Positions 63,351 through 64,000 of a DNA stretch of 64,000 nucleotides are shown one piece after another. This DNA is from Methanosarcina acetivorans C2A (GTDB taxonomy: Archaea; Halobacteriota; Methanosarcinia; Methanosarcinales; Methanosarcinaceae): contig NC_003552.1 of the NCBI RefSeq assembly GCF_000007345.1, positions 2,728,001-2,792,000 on the forward strand, written 5' to 3'. Within the stretch, counting starts at the first letter, position 1. Every line of letters begins with the position of its first letter. Below the pieces are notes generated by a model. It was not told the DNA's origin. It made no database searches and saw nothing but the letters and a program-made list of their open reading frames with translations. The translations under genes were made by a program, and so were the position numbers.

Positions 63351-64000
63351 TTCAATACATCTATATCAGGGAATTCCATTTTAATTCTTCTATTGGCAGA
63401 GTTGCGCCAGCAGAGTTGCGGCTCTGCAGTGCGCTGTCCTTTTCACTCGCTTCGCTCGCTCAAGAGGACTAACTAAAACAATGGTAAAATAAAGAGACGT
63501 AGAAAGCAGTCTTTCTCAAAAAGATATGAGAAATGGATGAAAATAAGGAAAAAGAGACCGGAAAAAATAAATAAAGTAAAAGCCAGCAATTTACAGCTGC
63601 TTTAGGCGTTTGTGGATCTGAGAGAAAATTCCAAGGGTAAAGGGCAGATATTCAGGTCTCATTTCTCTTTCAAATCTATCTTTTTTCTGCTTTTTGTGAA
63701 GAGCTGTCAGACAAGCTGGCGGGGGCGTTTATGTTTAACGGTGAATTTTTATGAGGTTCCCGAGGTCAAGTCCGTTACTCTTTTGATGAGGAAGATTGAA
63801 TCCGAAAAAAGGTAAGGTTTCTCAGTCTGCCTGTCTGGCGGCAGGTGAGAAATTATTGAGGTGAATTGATGTTGGCCTGCAGAATATTGGACGGTATCTA
63901 TTGGCCTGTCTGCGGGTAAAGCTTAATTTCCTTCAGGCTCGGAACTGCAGCGGTCAAGCAGGGCACCAAGGCCTGTTTTTGAAGGCTTCACTTCTTCTTT
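63351..64000. other. Right end: intergenic with hairpin and dispersed repeat
   Basis: A hairpin CACTCGCTTCGCTCGCTCAA (63454-63473) is a likely terminator. The dispersed repeat follows (63612-63815). From 63830 to the end no gene can be completed. Confidence 0.4.
63612..63815 (+). repeat. Dispersed genomic repeat (copy 2), relic
   Basis: The frame IFRSHFSFKSIFFLLFVKSC resembles the minus-strand frame at 42195-42387; CAGACAAGCTGGCGGGGGCG matches GATAAGCTGGCGGAGGCGTT there. No RBS. Read as a repeated non-coding or relic sequence, not a gene. Confidence 0.5.

Overview
The window looks like a chromosomal segment of a Methanosarcina-type methanogenic archaeon. The evidence is two DUF2099 (methanogenesis marker 8) paralogues, an MTH865-family protein, archaeal TATA-type promoters, archaeal-type inositol-phosphate synthase, a DUF2173 protein, HisKA_2 sensor kinases, and many short decaying intergenic repeats. 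The species is not determined. All functions below are read from sequence motifs only; no database search was run.

Layout. Bases 1-6.8 kb hold ordinary chromosomal genes: a membrane protein, a K+ channel, a lipoprotein, marker 8 copy 1, MTH865 and an AttH/CrtC-like protein. From 6.87 to about 22.06 kb lies an accessory island that I read as an integrated plasmid-like or virus-like element. It carries two different tyrosine recombinases, a ribbon-helix-helix (RHH) gene with phased operator repeats, an OLD-family ATPase-TOPRIM nuclease, a protein built from 14 near-identical short repeats joined to an RHH-like tail, and an internally duplicated membrane protein. It ends in a compact minus-strand operon (RHH regulator, 2-TM protein, two tiny overlapping genes, and a 746-residue DUF927-like Rep ATPase). 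Next to the Rep gene is an 860-bp region with two families of helically phased iterons in mirror-image arrays around an AT-only core. This is an excellent candidate replication origin. The island also contains a private family of GC-rich repeats and a pair of 130-bp MITEs. Both are arranged in mirror orientation, and so is the 99-bp tail of the first integrase, which reappears inverted at 21957-22055.

After the second marker 8 paralogue (22.8-23.6 kb) come a frameshifted STAND-type NTPase/TPR gene, a secreted protein, an IS element with 28-bp terminal inverted repeats (28710-30306), a TPR protein, phenylacetate-CoA ligase, a ferredoxin, a decayed leucine-tRNA-like relic, a lipoprotein serpin, an orphan Cas1 fragment between direct repeats, and a cytoplasmic trypsin-fold protein.

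The right third (39-64 kb) is mostly housekeeping and signalling: a flippase-like protein, inositol-1-phosphate synthase, a receiver plus hybrid histidine kinase operon, a HisKA_2 kinase, a DUF72 protein, an MFS exporter and two DNA glycosylase-type repair genes. Among them are several clearly disrupted genes (DUF2252, M23-like, CPBP protease). No rRNA gene and no CRISPR array were found. The number of broken accessory genes beside intact core genes suggests real decay rather than general sequencing error, but that needs read-level confirmation.
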